A program made the translations under genes and the position numbers. 32,899 bases of DNA, taken from NCBI GenBank assembly GCA_031418035.1, contig JANOWU010000036.1:1-32899 (forward strand). Direction: 5' to 3'. The notes beneath the pieces are model-generated. The model did no database searches. It worked only from the letters and a program-made list of their open reading frames with translations, and was not told the DNA's origin. Shown here piece after piece: positions 16,203 to 23,307 of the stretch. Origin of the DNA: JANOYY01 sp031418035. GTDB taxonomy: Bacteria > Actinomycetota > Acidimicrobiia > Acidimicrobiales > JANYDT01. The first letter of the stretch is position 1. The number at the start of each line of letters is the position of its first letter.

Positions 16203-16936
16203 GACAGCGCCCCCACCGACGTCGATCGAGCGGCTTCGGCACGACGCGATGCAATCGCGTCGTCGAGTCCGGACTCATCGATCGAGTCTTCCCAGCGGGC
16301 CACGCGATAGCGAAGAATCAACAGCCAGAAGTACAACAGGGTGAAGGCGAGCACTCCAATGAGAAGCGTGGTGAGCTGCAAACCGTGGAGCTTGCGATCA
16401 ACACGTACGACCGAGGCTTCCTGGTGCAGGGTGCGCCACCACTTCACCGAGAAGTGAACGAGGGGCACGTTGACGAACGCCATAAGGGCAGCGATTGCGC
16501 TGCGACGGGCGCGAGTGTCGCGATCCTGAGGAACCTGGCGAAGCGCAAGCACACCGATATAGAGGAAGAGCAGCAGGAGCGTCGATGTTGTTCGGGCATC
16601 CCACGTCCACCACACGCCCCACGTGGAGCGACCCCAGATCGAACCGGTCAGTAATGCGAGGAACGTGAACAACACGCCGATCTCGGCCGAAGACCCGGCC
16701 AGCTGGTCCCAGAACAGGCTCCTCGATTTCGGTCGCAACCAGGCCAGGCTGGCGACCGAGGTGATGCCAAAGGCCATGTACGCCACCCACGCGACCGCCG
16801 GGTGGATGTAGAGGATCCGCACGACCTCACCCTGAACGTAGTCGGCATCCGTGACGCCCAGGCCGAGCACGAGCACGATGCCGATCAGCACCACGCTCAA
16901 GGCTCCGAGAACCAGTGAAATGGAACGTTCGCTCAC
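16199..16936 (-). CDS. ccmC: Heme-handling membrane protein CcmC
   Basis: The 245-residue protein has six membrane segments and the WWD domain WGRSTWGVWWTWDARTTS (about 101-118). His45 in YIHPAVAW and His161 in PLVHFSVKWW are in the places of the external heme ligands. CcmC presents heme and attaches it to CcmE. It starts with GTG at 16936, one nucleotide after the ccmB stop, with GGAAG about 10 nt upstream. The cytoplasmic C-terminal tail (about 215-245) is longer than I expect for a minimal CcmC. Confidence 0.95.
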   Translation of the reverse strand: MSERSISLVLGALSVVLIGIVLVLGLGVTDADYVQGEVVRILYIHPAVAWVAYMAFGITSVASLAWLRPKSRSLFWDQLAGSSAEIGVLFTFLALLTGSIWGRSTWGVWWTWDARTTSTLLLLFLYIGVLALRQVPQDRDTRARRSAIAALMAFVNVPLVHFSVKWWRTLHQEASVVRVDRKLHGLQLTTLLIGVLAFTLLYFWLLILRYRVARWEDSIDESGLDDAIASRRAEAARSTSVGALS

Positions 16937-16937
16937 C

Positions 16938-17651
16938 CTAAGAGTCTTCCAGAAGCTGACCGAATACCAAAACGCCCATGGCCGTGTAGATCACTGCGAA
17001 AACGGCGAGAAGGCGAACCCATGGCCACGCCTCGGAGAGCTCTCCGACAAGTGCAGCCGCCGTTGCTTTCACCGCCGCGAGGAGCAGCGGTGTTACCACT
17101 GGAAAGTAAAGCACCGGCAGCAACGTGTCGCGGACCCGAAGCCCCGCAGACAGTGCGCCGTAACAGGTTCCGGTCGTGGTGAGGCCGATCGTCGCGAGGA
17201 CAGAAACGAGGGCGAGGACCAGAGGTTCTTGCACCGTTGGACGAAAGAACAACAGCGAACCGGCGAGCAGTACGACCTGGAGCGCGGCCAATTGGACGCC
17301 GATCGCGGCTGCTTTGCCGAGGAAGATTCCTGCGGGGTCGAGTGACGAAAGCCTCAGCCCGTCGCGACCCCCATCGGCGACTTCGATCGCAAAACTTCGC
17401 TGCACCGCGAGGAGCGCGCTGAAGAGCACGGCTAACCAGAACAACCCCGCAGTGACGGTCGATGCCGCGATGCCCGAGATGGTGGTCGACTGGTTCGTGT
17501 CGCGGATCACCAGGTTGTCGAGCGCAAAGGCGAAGAGCACGAGGATCAGGACGGCAAACGGCGCGATCTGCGACATCGTGACGCGAGAGCGAGCTTCGAT
17601 CGTGAGGTCTTTTCGCGCGACCAGGGCAGCGTCACGCCACAGGTCACTCAT
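16938..17651 (-). CDS. ccmB: ABC transporter permease CcmB
   Basis: The 237-residue protein has six membrane segments and the CcmB family start MSDLWRDAALVARKDLTIE, then LDPAGIFLGK and VLYFPVVTPLLLAAVKAT. With CcmA it forms the ABC module that uses ATP to release holo-CcmE from CcmC. Its ATG lies inside the last codons of ccmA (8-nt overlap) and directly behind the ccmA tandem repeat. No Shine-Dalgarno is visible there, so translation probably depends on ribosomes finishing ccmA. The frame is open through the repeat further upstream, but that part encodes only low-complexity RTTPD units. Confidence 0.94.
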   Translation of the reverse strand: MSDLWRDAALVARKDLTIEARSRVTMSQIAPFAVLILVLFAFALDNLVIRDTNQSTTISGIAASTVTAGLFWLAVLFSALLAVQRSFAIEVADGGRDGLRLSSLDPAGIFLGKAAAIGVQLAALQVVLLAGSLLFFRPTVQEPLVLALVSVLATIGLTTTGTCYGALSAGLRVRDTLLPVLYFPVVTPLLLAAVKATAAALVGELSEAWPWVRLLAVFAVIYTAMGVLVFGQLLEDS

Positions 17652-18399
17652 CGTTCGGTCCGGTGTCGTGCGGTCCGGTGTCGTGCGGTCCGGTGTCGTG
17701 CGGTCCCGTGTCGTGCGGTCCCGTGTCGTGCGGTCCGGTGTCGTGCGGTCCCGTGTCGTGGGTGACGAAACCCCCCGCGATCGTGACGGTTCGCGTCGCC
17801 AGGGCCGACGCCCGATCGGCCTCGTGGGAGGAAAGCAGCACCGTCGCCCCTTCACGCACCGCGCTCCGCACGACCGTGTCGAGGAGGTCACGTGAATCCG
17901 CGTCGAGCCCGGCGTGGGGTTCGTCGAGCAGCCAGAGCCGGGGCTTTCGAACCACGAGTGCCGCGAGCGCGGTGCGGCGACGCTGCCCCGCCGAGCACGA
18001 TCCGGCGCGAGTCTTGGCGAGGCGTCCGCTGAGACCGAGTTGGTCTAGGACCTCGGGGATGGCTGAGACCTCTCCTCGCGACGCCCGGACGGCGAAACGA
18101 ATGTTGTCTTCCACGGTCAGATCGTCATAGAGGAAGTTGGCGTGGGCCAGCATGCCGACTTCGCGGCGCAGGGGTCGTCGCTCGCCCGCAAGGTCGTGGC
18201 CGAGCACATGTGCCGTCCCCGACGTGACGGCCAGGAGTCCTCCACACAGGCGCAGCAGCGTGGTCTTGCCTGCCCCATTGGGGCCTTTCAACACCACCAA
18301 CTCACTGCGGCCAACCGCGAGGTCGACGCCGCTCAGGGCCGGGAAGCCCCCGAGGGTCACAACCACGTTGCGCAACGTGAGTTCAGCGCTGGTCGACAT
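17644..18399 (-). CDS. ccmA: ABC transporter ATP-binding protein CcmA with a C-terminal HDTGP repeat tail
   Basis: The 251-residue ATPase has Walker A GPNGAGKTT (residues 39-47), a signature CSAGQRRR in which the usual Leu is Cys, Walker B LWLLDEPHAGLD and H-loop SSHEAD. It energises CcmBC during release of heme-loaded CcmE. Residues 214-248 are seven perfect HDTGP repeats followed by NDE, an extension I do not know from other CcmA proteins. ATG 18399 (MSTSAEL) is preferred over in-frame codons up to 18450 because a TACCCT -10 lies 9 nt upstream. It is the first gene of the nine-gene ccm operon. Confidence 0.95.
   Translation of the reverse strand: MSTSAELTLRNVVVTLGGFPALSGVDLAVGRSELVVLKGPNGAGKTTLLRLCGGLLAVTSGTAHVLGHDLAGERRPLRREVGMLAHANFLYDDLTVEDNIRFAVRASRGEVSAIPEVLDQLGLSGRLAKTRAGSCSAGQRRRTALAALVVRKPRLWLLDEPHAGLDADSRDLLDTVVRSAVREGATVLLSSHEADRASALATRTVTIAGGFVTHDTGPHDTGPHDTGPHDTGPHDTGPHDTGPHDTGPNDE
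17656..17760. repeat. Seven 15-bp tandem repeats at the 3' end of ccmA
   Basis: The plus-strand unit is CGGTCC(G/C)GTGTCGTG, repeated seven times without gaps. Units 1, 2, 3 and 6 carry G and units 4, 5 and 7 carry C at the variable site. In ccmA this is a synonymous Thr change (ACC or ACG), so all units encode HDTGP. The array ends 4 bp before the ccmB start codon. Confidence 0.97.
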
Positions 18400-18408
18400 G
18401 CGTCGTCC

Positions 18409-18414
18409 AGGGTA
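18409..18414 (-). promoter_or_regulatory. Putative -10 element of the ccm operon
   Basis: On the minus strand this reads TACCCT, 9 nt before the ccmA ATG, predicting a leader of only a few nucleotides. No -35 is evident. Confidence 0.4.
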
Positions 18415-18561
18415 GTTGCGCTCTCGTGGTGGCTGGAGCGGACGGGCCAAAGGCGGGTGTGCTGGTCGTGAGTTCGGTGGGATGGACGAGTGAGCCTGCC
18501 ACTTCCGTCAGGTCATCTGTCGGGCCTTGTTTCAGGGTTGCAGGCCGTATTTCAGGTCCCA

Positions 18562-18577
18562 ACGGCGTCGACGCCGT
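18562..18577. repeat. 16-bp perfect palindrome in the ccmA/SRPBCC intergenic region
   Basis: ACGGCGTCGACGCCGT is a perfect palindrome 13 bp past the 3' end of the SRPBCC gene. It could be a hairpin terminator for that minus-strand gene, but no T-run follows on either strand. The rest of the 190-bp gap (18400-18589) shows nothing else clear. Confidence 0.35.
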
Positions 18578-18589
18578 CTTGAAATTTCA

Positions 18590-19054
18590 TCACGGACGCT
18601 CGGCGGCCGCTGCAAGCCGAGTCAGCGTAACTTCCATTCCCGCTCGGTTGTGCTCGGCCCGGTCCTTCACATTGGTGAGGAGATCACCAAACTTCGCAAA
18701 GACCTTGTTCTCCAGGTTCACGGTGGATTCGGCAACGATGCAGCCGCCGTCGGTGGTGGCCTCGATATCGTATGCCCACGTAGCAACCTTCACCGGGCCG
18801 ACGCCGACGCTGAAGCTAAACCTACTGCCGGGAACGGAATCCGTGACTTGGCACAGCGTGGACCAACGACGCTTCCCATTGCGGTTCTGGCCGATAAACC
18901 TCGCGCCGACCTCCGGACGTTTCGGATTGCCCAGCCACTTCGCGCCCGTGCTTTCGGGTGACCATTCCCCCATTCGGGTGACGTCGGAGATCAGCGTCCA
19001 CACTTTCTGTGGTGATGCGGCGATTTGACGGGTCACGCGTACTGGTTCGGCCAT
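18590..19054 (-). CDS. SRPBCC-superfamily (START-like) protein
   Basis: The 154-residue protein starts MAEPVRVTRQIAASPQKVWTLI and has the SRPBCC pattern of a first strand, then a helix with VWxLISDVTRMGEWSPE, a central beta sheet and a long C-terminal helix (about 120-150). The fold makes a deep pocket for lipids or aromatic ligands; members act as cyclases, ligand carriers or cell-surface stress proteins. Nothing identifies the ligand. A TAGGAT hexamer ends 6 nt before the ATG, so the mRNA is likely leaderless. It is divergent from the arylsulfatase gene across 94 bp. Confidence 0.85.
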   Translation of the reverse strand: MAEPVRVTRQIAASPQKVWTLISDVTRMGEWSPESTGAKWLGNPKRPEVGARFIGQNRNGKRRWSTLCQVTDSVPGSRFSFSVGVGPVKVATWAYDIEATTDGGCIVAESTVNLENKVFAKFGDLLTNVKDRAEHNRAGMEVTLTRLAAAAERP

Positions 19055-19060
19055 CGCTCG

Positions 19061-19066
19061 ATCCTA
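19061..19066 (-). promoter_or_regulatory. Putative -10 element of the SRPBCC gene
   Basis: On the minus strand this reads TAGGAT, exactly 6 nt before the ATG at 19054, consistent with leaderless transcription. Confidence 0.5.
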
Positions 19067-19092
19067 CGCGCAAGCCAACAGGGCTGCAGATG

Positions 19093-19098
19093 TAGCGT
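19093..19098 (+). promoter_or_regulatory. Possible -10 element of the arylsulfatase gene
   Basis: TAGCGT lies about 50 nt upstream of the ATG at 19149, in the 94-bp divergent gap. A GGAGGAAG Shine-Dalgarno precedes the ATG, so this gene, unlike many neighbours, has a normal leader. Confidence 0.35.
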
Positions 19099-19148
19099 GA
19101 GCGCCTGTCGCAGGTTTCGGCGATGCGTTTGACGCCTCGGAGGAAGAA

Positions 19149-21422
19149 ATGACTGAAAGTTCGTTGGCTCGCGAGTTCCAGGGCACCATTGGGCGCTACG
19201 ACCATGATTCGGTGCCATTCTGGCCCGCGCCGCCCACGCCTCCGGTGGGCGCTCCGAACGTCGTGGTCATCCTCTTCGACGACGTTGGCTTCTCCGACTT
19301 CGGGTGCTATGGATCCGAAGTTGCGACTCCCAACATCGATCGGCTGGCTGCCGGTGGATTGAAATACTCGAACTTTCACACGACCGCACTGTGTTCGCCG
19401 ACTCGAGCGTGTCTGCTCACCGGTCGCAATCATCACAGCGTGGGAATGGGCGGACTTGCGAACTGGGATCTCGGGTATCCCGGTCACCGTGGACGAATAG
19501 CCGCCAGCGCAGCCACGCTGGGCGAGATGCTGCAGCCACATGGCTACAACACGTTTGCGGTCGGCAAGTGGCACCTTGCGCCGGTGAGCGAGATCTCGAT
19601 GGCGGGACCCTTTGACCAGTGGCCGACGCAGCGAGGCTTTGACCGGTACTACGGCTTCATGGAGGGCGAAACGAATCAGTGGAAGCCTGAGCTCACCGAA
19701 GACAATCACCACATCGAGGTTCCGGAGCGTGAGGGTTATCACCTGACCGAAGACCTCGTCGACCAGTCGATCCGTTTCATCACCGATCAGCAAGGTGCGG
19801 CTCACGGAAAGCCTTTCATGCTGTACCTCGCCTTCGGCGCGTGTCACGCCCCGCATCACGTGCATCGTGAGTTCATCGACAAGTACGTCCCAGTCTTCGA
19901 AAAAGGCTGGGACCGGACTCGAGCCGAGCGTCTTTCGCGTCAGATCGAATTCGGCCTGGTCCCCGAGGACACGGAACTGCCCCCTCGGAACACCGGTGTG
20001 AAGCCATGGGAAGACCTGAGCCCCGAGGCTCAGGCCTTCGCCGTTCGTTTGCAGGCCGCATATGCGGGAATGCTCGAACACACCGATCGCGAGATCGGGC
20101 GGCTCGTACGTTTCCTCGAACATCGGGGCCTGTTCGAGAACACCATCCTGATGGTGCTGGCCGACAATGGGGCGAGCCAGGAAGGCTCACCGATCGGAAC
20201 GATCAACGCGTCGCGTTACTTCAACATGACCCGTGACACCCTTGAGAACAACCTGCCGTTCATCGATCAGATCGGTGAAGAGCACCTGAACAACAACTAC
20301 CCGTGGGGCTGGGCGATGGCCGGCAACACACCCTTCAAGCGCTACAAGCAAAACACTCATGGGGGAGGGGTGCGCGATCCGCTCGTGGTGCACTGGCCGG
20401 CCGGGATTGATCCCGCCGCCCGAGGCACGGTGCGCAGTCAGTTCCACCATGTCAGCGACCTCACACCAACGATCCTCGAATCGATCGGTGTGCGTGCACC
20501 CGACGTCGTGAAAGGTGTGCTCCAGCAACCCATCGAAGGGACAAGTCTTCGATACACCTTCGACGCCTCAGCATCGACAGAGAAGACCCATAAGCGCACG
20601 CAGTATTTCGAAATGCTCGGCCATAGGGGAATATGGCACGAAGGTTGGAAGGCTGTTGCGTTTCACACGCCTGGCTCGAGCTTCGATGATGATCGTTGGG
20701 AGCTGTATCACCTCGACGTCGACCCGAATGAAATGCACGACCTCGCCGCCGAGGAACCGGAGCGGTTGCGAGAGATGATCGAGCGGTGGTGGGTCGAGGC
20801 GGGCAGCCATCACGTGTTGCCCCTCGACGGTCGGGCCAGTCGTTTTGCGGGAGCTCACAACATCCATACACACGGGCGCACACGCTTCGAACTGTGGCCC
20901 GGCGCCGCGCACATCCCGACCGACGCTGCTCCCGATCTGGTTGGCCGCTCCTATTCCGTGACGGCCACGGTGACCATATCGCCCGACGCCGAACCCGTGC
21001 AGGGCGTTCTCTTGGCCGTCGGCGACGCGAACTCCGGTGTCTCGTTGTATACGGAGGCCGGACATCTTGTGCACGATTACAACTGTCTGGGCAACCACTA
21101 TGTCGTTCGGTCGCCATCGCCGATACCGCCCGGCAATCATATGCTGACGTATAACTTCGAGTTCGCTTCCCGTGGAGGTCCGGCGCTGGGTACTCTTGCG
21201 GTCGACGGCACCGTTGTCGCGCGAATCAACTACCCCGAGTCACTCCGTGGACGCACGTCGTTCGAAGGACTCGACGTCGGCTGCGACCGGCTCGTGGCCG
21301 TCGGTGCCTATACGGCACCGTTCCCGTTCACCGGCCTGCTCGACAAGGTGGTCATCGAACTGGCACCGGAGTTCGACGACGACGCCGAGGCCCGCTTGGC
21401 AGCGCACATGGCGAACCAGTAG
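19149..21422 (+). CDS. Type I arylsulfatase (formylglycine-dependent)
   Basis: The 757-residue enzyme has the metal site ILFDDVGFSDFG (Asp44, Asp45) and the sulfatase signature Cys82-Ser-Pro-Thr-Arg86 in LCSPTRACLLTGR; Cys82 would be converted to formylglycine. Further motifs are VGKWHLAP and VLADNGASQEG. The N-terminus MTESSLAREFQ has no signal peptide, so the enzyme is probably cytosolic. About 190 residues after the catalytic part (about 560-757) form a beta-rich C-terminal domain, as in large mycobacterial arylsulfatases. It hydrolyses an unknown sulfate ester. No formylglycine-generating enzyme gene lies in the window. GGAGGAAG 2 nt before the ATG fixes the start. Methyltransferase and esterase genes follow closely. 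Confidence 0.93.
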   Translation: MTESSLAREFQGTIGRYDHDSVPFWPAPPTPPVGAPNVVVILFDDVGFSDFGCYGSEVATPNIDRLAAGGLKYSNFHTTALCSPTRACLLTGRNHHSVGMGGLANWDLGYPGHRGRIAASAATLGEMLQPHGYNTFAVGKWHLAPVSEISMAGPFDQWPTQRGFDRYYGFMEGETNQWKPELTEDNHHIEVPEREGYHLTEDLVDQSIRFITDQQGAAHGKPFMLYLAFGACHAPHHVHREFIDKYVPVFEKGWDRTRAERLSRQIEFGLVPEDTELPPRNTGVKPWEDLSPEAQAFAVRLQAAYAGMLEHTDREIGRLVRFLEHRGLFENTILMVLADNGASQEGSPIGTINASRYFNMTRDTLENNLPFIDQIGEEHLNNNYPWGWAMAGNTPFKRYKQNTHGGGVRDPLVVHWPAGIDPAARGTVRSQFHHVSDLTPTILESIGVRAPDVVKGVLQQPIEGTSLRYTFDASASTEKTHKRTQYFEMLGHRGIWHEGWKAVAFHTPGSSFDDDRWELYHLDVDPNEMHDLAAEEPERLREMIERWWVEAGSHHVLPLDGRASRFAGAHNIHTHGRTRFELWPGAAHIPTDAAPDLVGRSYSVTATVTISPDAEPVQGVLLAVGDANSGVSLYTEAGHLVHDYNCLGNHYVVRSPSPIPPGNHMLTYNFEFASRGGPALGTLAVDGTVVARINYPESLRGRTSFEGLDVGCDRLVAVGAYTAPFPFTGLLDKVVIELAPEFDDDAEARLAAHMANQ

Positions 21423-21449
21423 GAATCCGACGCAACGGTACGTGTGCAT

Positions 21450-22097
21450 ATGGCTCGCAACTGGCAGGAGTGGCACGACGCCTACGACGATCCGACAAGT
21501 TCGCTTTCGCAACGTCTGCGGGTAGTCACCGCGATGATCCGTGCGCACCTCAACTCGGCGCCACCCGGGCCCATCCGGATCCTTTCGCTCTGCGCCGGGG
21601 ACGGTCGCGATCTGGCCGATGCAGCCCGGGGACATACCCGGGCACCGGATCTCTCCGGATATCTCGTGGAGCTCGACCCTTTGCTCGCCGAACGAGCGCG
21701 CGTGAATCTTCGTTCTGCAGAGGTCGACGTCGCTGTGCTGTGTGCTGATGCTGGGTCGAGCGCGAACTTCGTCGGACTCGGGCCGGTCGACCTGCTCCTG
21801 TTGGTCGGCATCTTTGGAAACGTTTCCGACGACGATGTGCATCGCACCATTGCTGCCGTCCCGGCGCTTTGTCGAAGTGGCGCAACGGTTCTGTGGACCC
21901 GCCACCGACGCGAGCCCGACCTGACAGGCCAGATCCGTCACTGGTTCGAGTGCGTCGGGTGCCGTGCGAGCTCGTTCGTGTCCGAGGGTGTCGGCCGTTT
22001 CGCGGTCGGCTCGGAGTGCTTCGAGATGTCTGACCCGGACTTCGTCGCGCCGGTGATGCCTGGTCGGCTCTTCGCTTTTCGCGACGACCTTTGGTAG
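21450..22097 (+). CDS. Class I SAM-dependent methyltransferase
   Basis: The 215-residue protein begins MARNWQEWHDAYDDP and has the SAM-binding motif I ILSLCAGDGRDLA (about residues 45-57), an acidic residue after strand 2 (LVELDP) and the motif IV region PVDLLLLVGIFGNVS. It is Rossmann-like throughout with no extra domain, so the substrate is unknown. A GTG at 21444 would add two residues. The gene follows the arylsulfatase after 27 nt and precedes the esterase by 10 nt, suggesting an operon. Confidence 0.85.
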   Translation: MARNWQEWHDAYDDPTSSLSQRLRVVTAMIRAHLNSAPPGPIRILSLCAGDGRDLADAARGHTRAPDLSGYLVELDPLLAERARVNLRSAEVDVAVLCADAGSSANFVGLGPVDLLLLVGIFGNVSDDDVHRTIAAVPALCRSGATVLWTRHRREPDLTGQIRHWFECVGCRASSFVSEGVGRFAVGSECFEMSDPDFVAPVMPGRLFAFRDDLW

Positions 22098-22107
22098 ACA
22101 CGACAGC

Positions 22108-23307
22108 ATGGGCGACATGACCATTGCTACGAGTACCTTCGATTTCGGCGCAACCCATGCAGCGATGCAGCGCTATGTCGACGCAAATATTCTTTCGGGA
22201 GTGTCGTCCGCGGTGATGGTGGGGCGCGACGTCGTCGACCTCCACTGTGCCGGTTTTGCCGACGTCGAGAACGGTATCGAGTTACGCCGCGACCATCTCT
22301 TTCGGATGTTCTCGAGCACGAAGCTTGTGACGTCGTGTGCGATCATGATGCTGTTCGAGGAGGGTCGCCTCGGCCTCGATGATCCGATCGAGTCGTACAT
22401 CCCCCAGCTCGGGAATCGTCGAGTCCTCAGGGCTGACGCAACAACGATCGACGACACCGAGCCTGCGGCACGTTCGATCACCGTTCGTCACCTTCTGAGC
22501 CATAGCAGCGGTCTGAGCTACGCGCTGTTTCCGGGCAGCCTCCTGTTCAACGCCTATTCCGAGGCAAAGGTCCTTCATCCATCCAATTCGCTCGCTGAAC
22601 TCATGGATCTGTTGGAGCCTCTGCCACTCAAGTTCCAGCCCGGTACCGACTGGGAATACTCCGTTTCGATAGACGTCCTATCTCGGCTGGTCGAGATCGT
22701 AAGTGGGCAGACCTTCGGCGAGTTTCTTCACGAGCGGATCTTCGCGCCGCTCGGAATGGTCGACACCGGATTCGTCGTTGCCCCCGAGAAGCAGCATCTG
22801 TTGACCGCGTATTACGCGGGTGCCGATTTGATGAACCCACTGAAGCCCGGCCTGACGCGTGCCGACGACATGCCGTGGCCGAACGCGTATCGGGAACCGG
22901 TTGCCTTGCAATCGGGTGGAGGTGGGCTGGTCAGCAGCCTTCCGGACACGATTGCCTTCATTCGCGCGCTCTTGCCCGGCGGGCCGACGCTTCTCAAGGC
23001 GGAGACGATTGCGTTGATGATGGCGAACCAGTTAGCCGACGGCGTGTCGATCGGATTTCCGGGAATCGGAAAGGTTCAGGGTAAGCGCTTCGGCCTCGGT
23101 GGTGCTCTCAACGTAAAGCCGTCGACAATGGAGCCGGCGCGTTCATTCGGTGAGTTCGAGTGGGGAGGCATTGCGGGCACGCACTGGTGGATCTCGCCGA
23201 AGGAGAACCTCGCCGGACTGGTGATGACCCAGCGCCAAATGGCGTTCTGGCATCCCTTCTCATTCGAGATCAAGCGACTCGTGTACGAGGCTGTTGGCTT
23301 GAACTAG
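22108..23307 (+). CDS. Serine hydrolase of the beta-lactamase/EstB (family VIII esterase) type
   Basis: The 399-residue protein carries the SxxK motif Ser69-Ser-Thr-Lys72 in RMFSSTKLVTS, a Tyr in DWEYSVSIDVLSRL at the place of the class C YxN motif, and a C-terminal WGGIAGTHWW block in the region of the KTG motif. This set is typical of family VIII carboxylesterases and related penicillin-binding-protein-like hydrolases rather than true beta-lactamases. No signal peptide is seen. An internal ATG at 22117 is an alternative start. Its stop codon TAG overlaps the stop of the convergent CoA transferase gene within CTAG. Confidence 0.87.
   Translation: MGDMTIATSTFDFGATHAAMQRYVDANILSGVSSAVMVGRDVVDLHCAGFADVENGIELRRDHLFRMFSSTKLVTSCAIMMLFEEGRLGLDDPIESYIPQLGNRRVLRADATTIDDTEPAARSITVRHLLSHSSGLSYALFPGSLLFNAYSEAKVLHPSNSLAELMDLLEPLPLKFQPGTDWEYSVSIDVLSRLVEIVSGQTFGEFLHERIFAPLGMVDTGFVVAPEKQHLLTAYYAGADLMNPLKPGLTRADDMPWPNAYREPVALQSGGGGLVSSLPDTIAFIRALLPGGPTLLKAETIALMMANQLADGVSIGFPGIGKVQGKRFGLGGALNVKPSTMEPARSFGEFEWGGIAGTHWWISPKENLAGLVMTQRQMAFWHPFSFEIKRLVYEAVGLN

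Noticed and set aside
17656..17760. CRISPR-like regular repeat
   Set aside because: The 15-bp units are contiguous without spacers and are in frame in ccmA; it is a coding tandem repeat.
17652..17891. N-terminal extension of ccmB through the repeat region
   Set aside because: The extension encodes RTTPD units and Arg/Pro-rich sequence, while the conserved CcmB start MSDLWRDA lies at 17651.
22108..23307. True beta-lactamase (antibiotic resistance gene)
   Set aside because: Motif context fits family VIII esterases, no signal peptide is seen and the YxN Asn is replaced; resistance is not supported.
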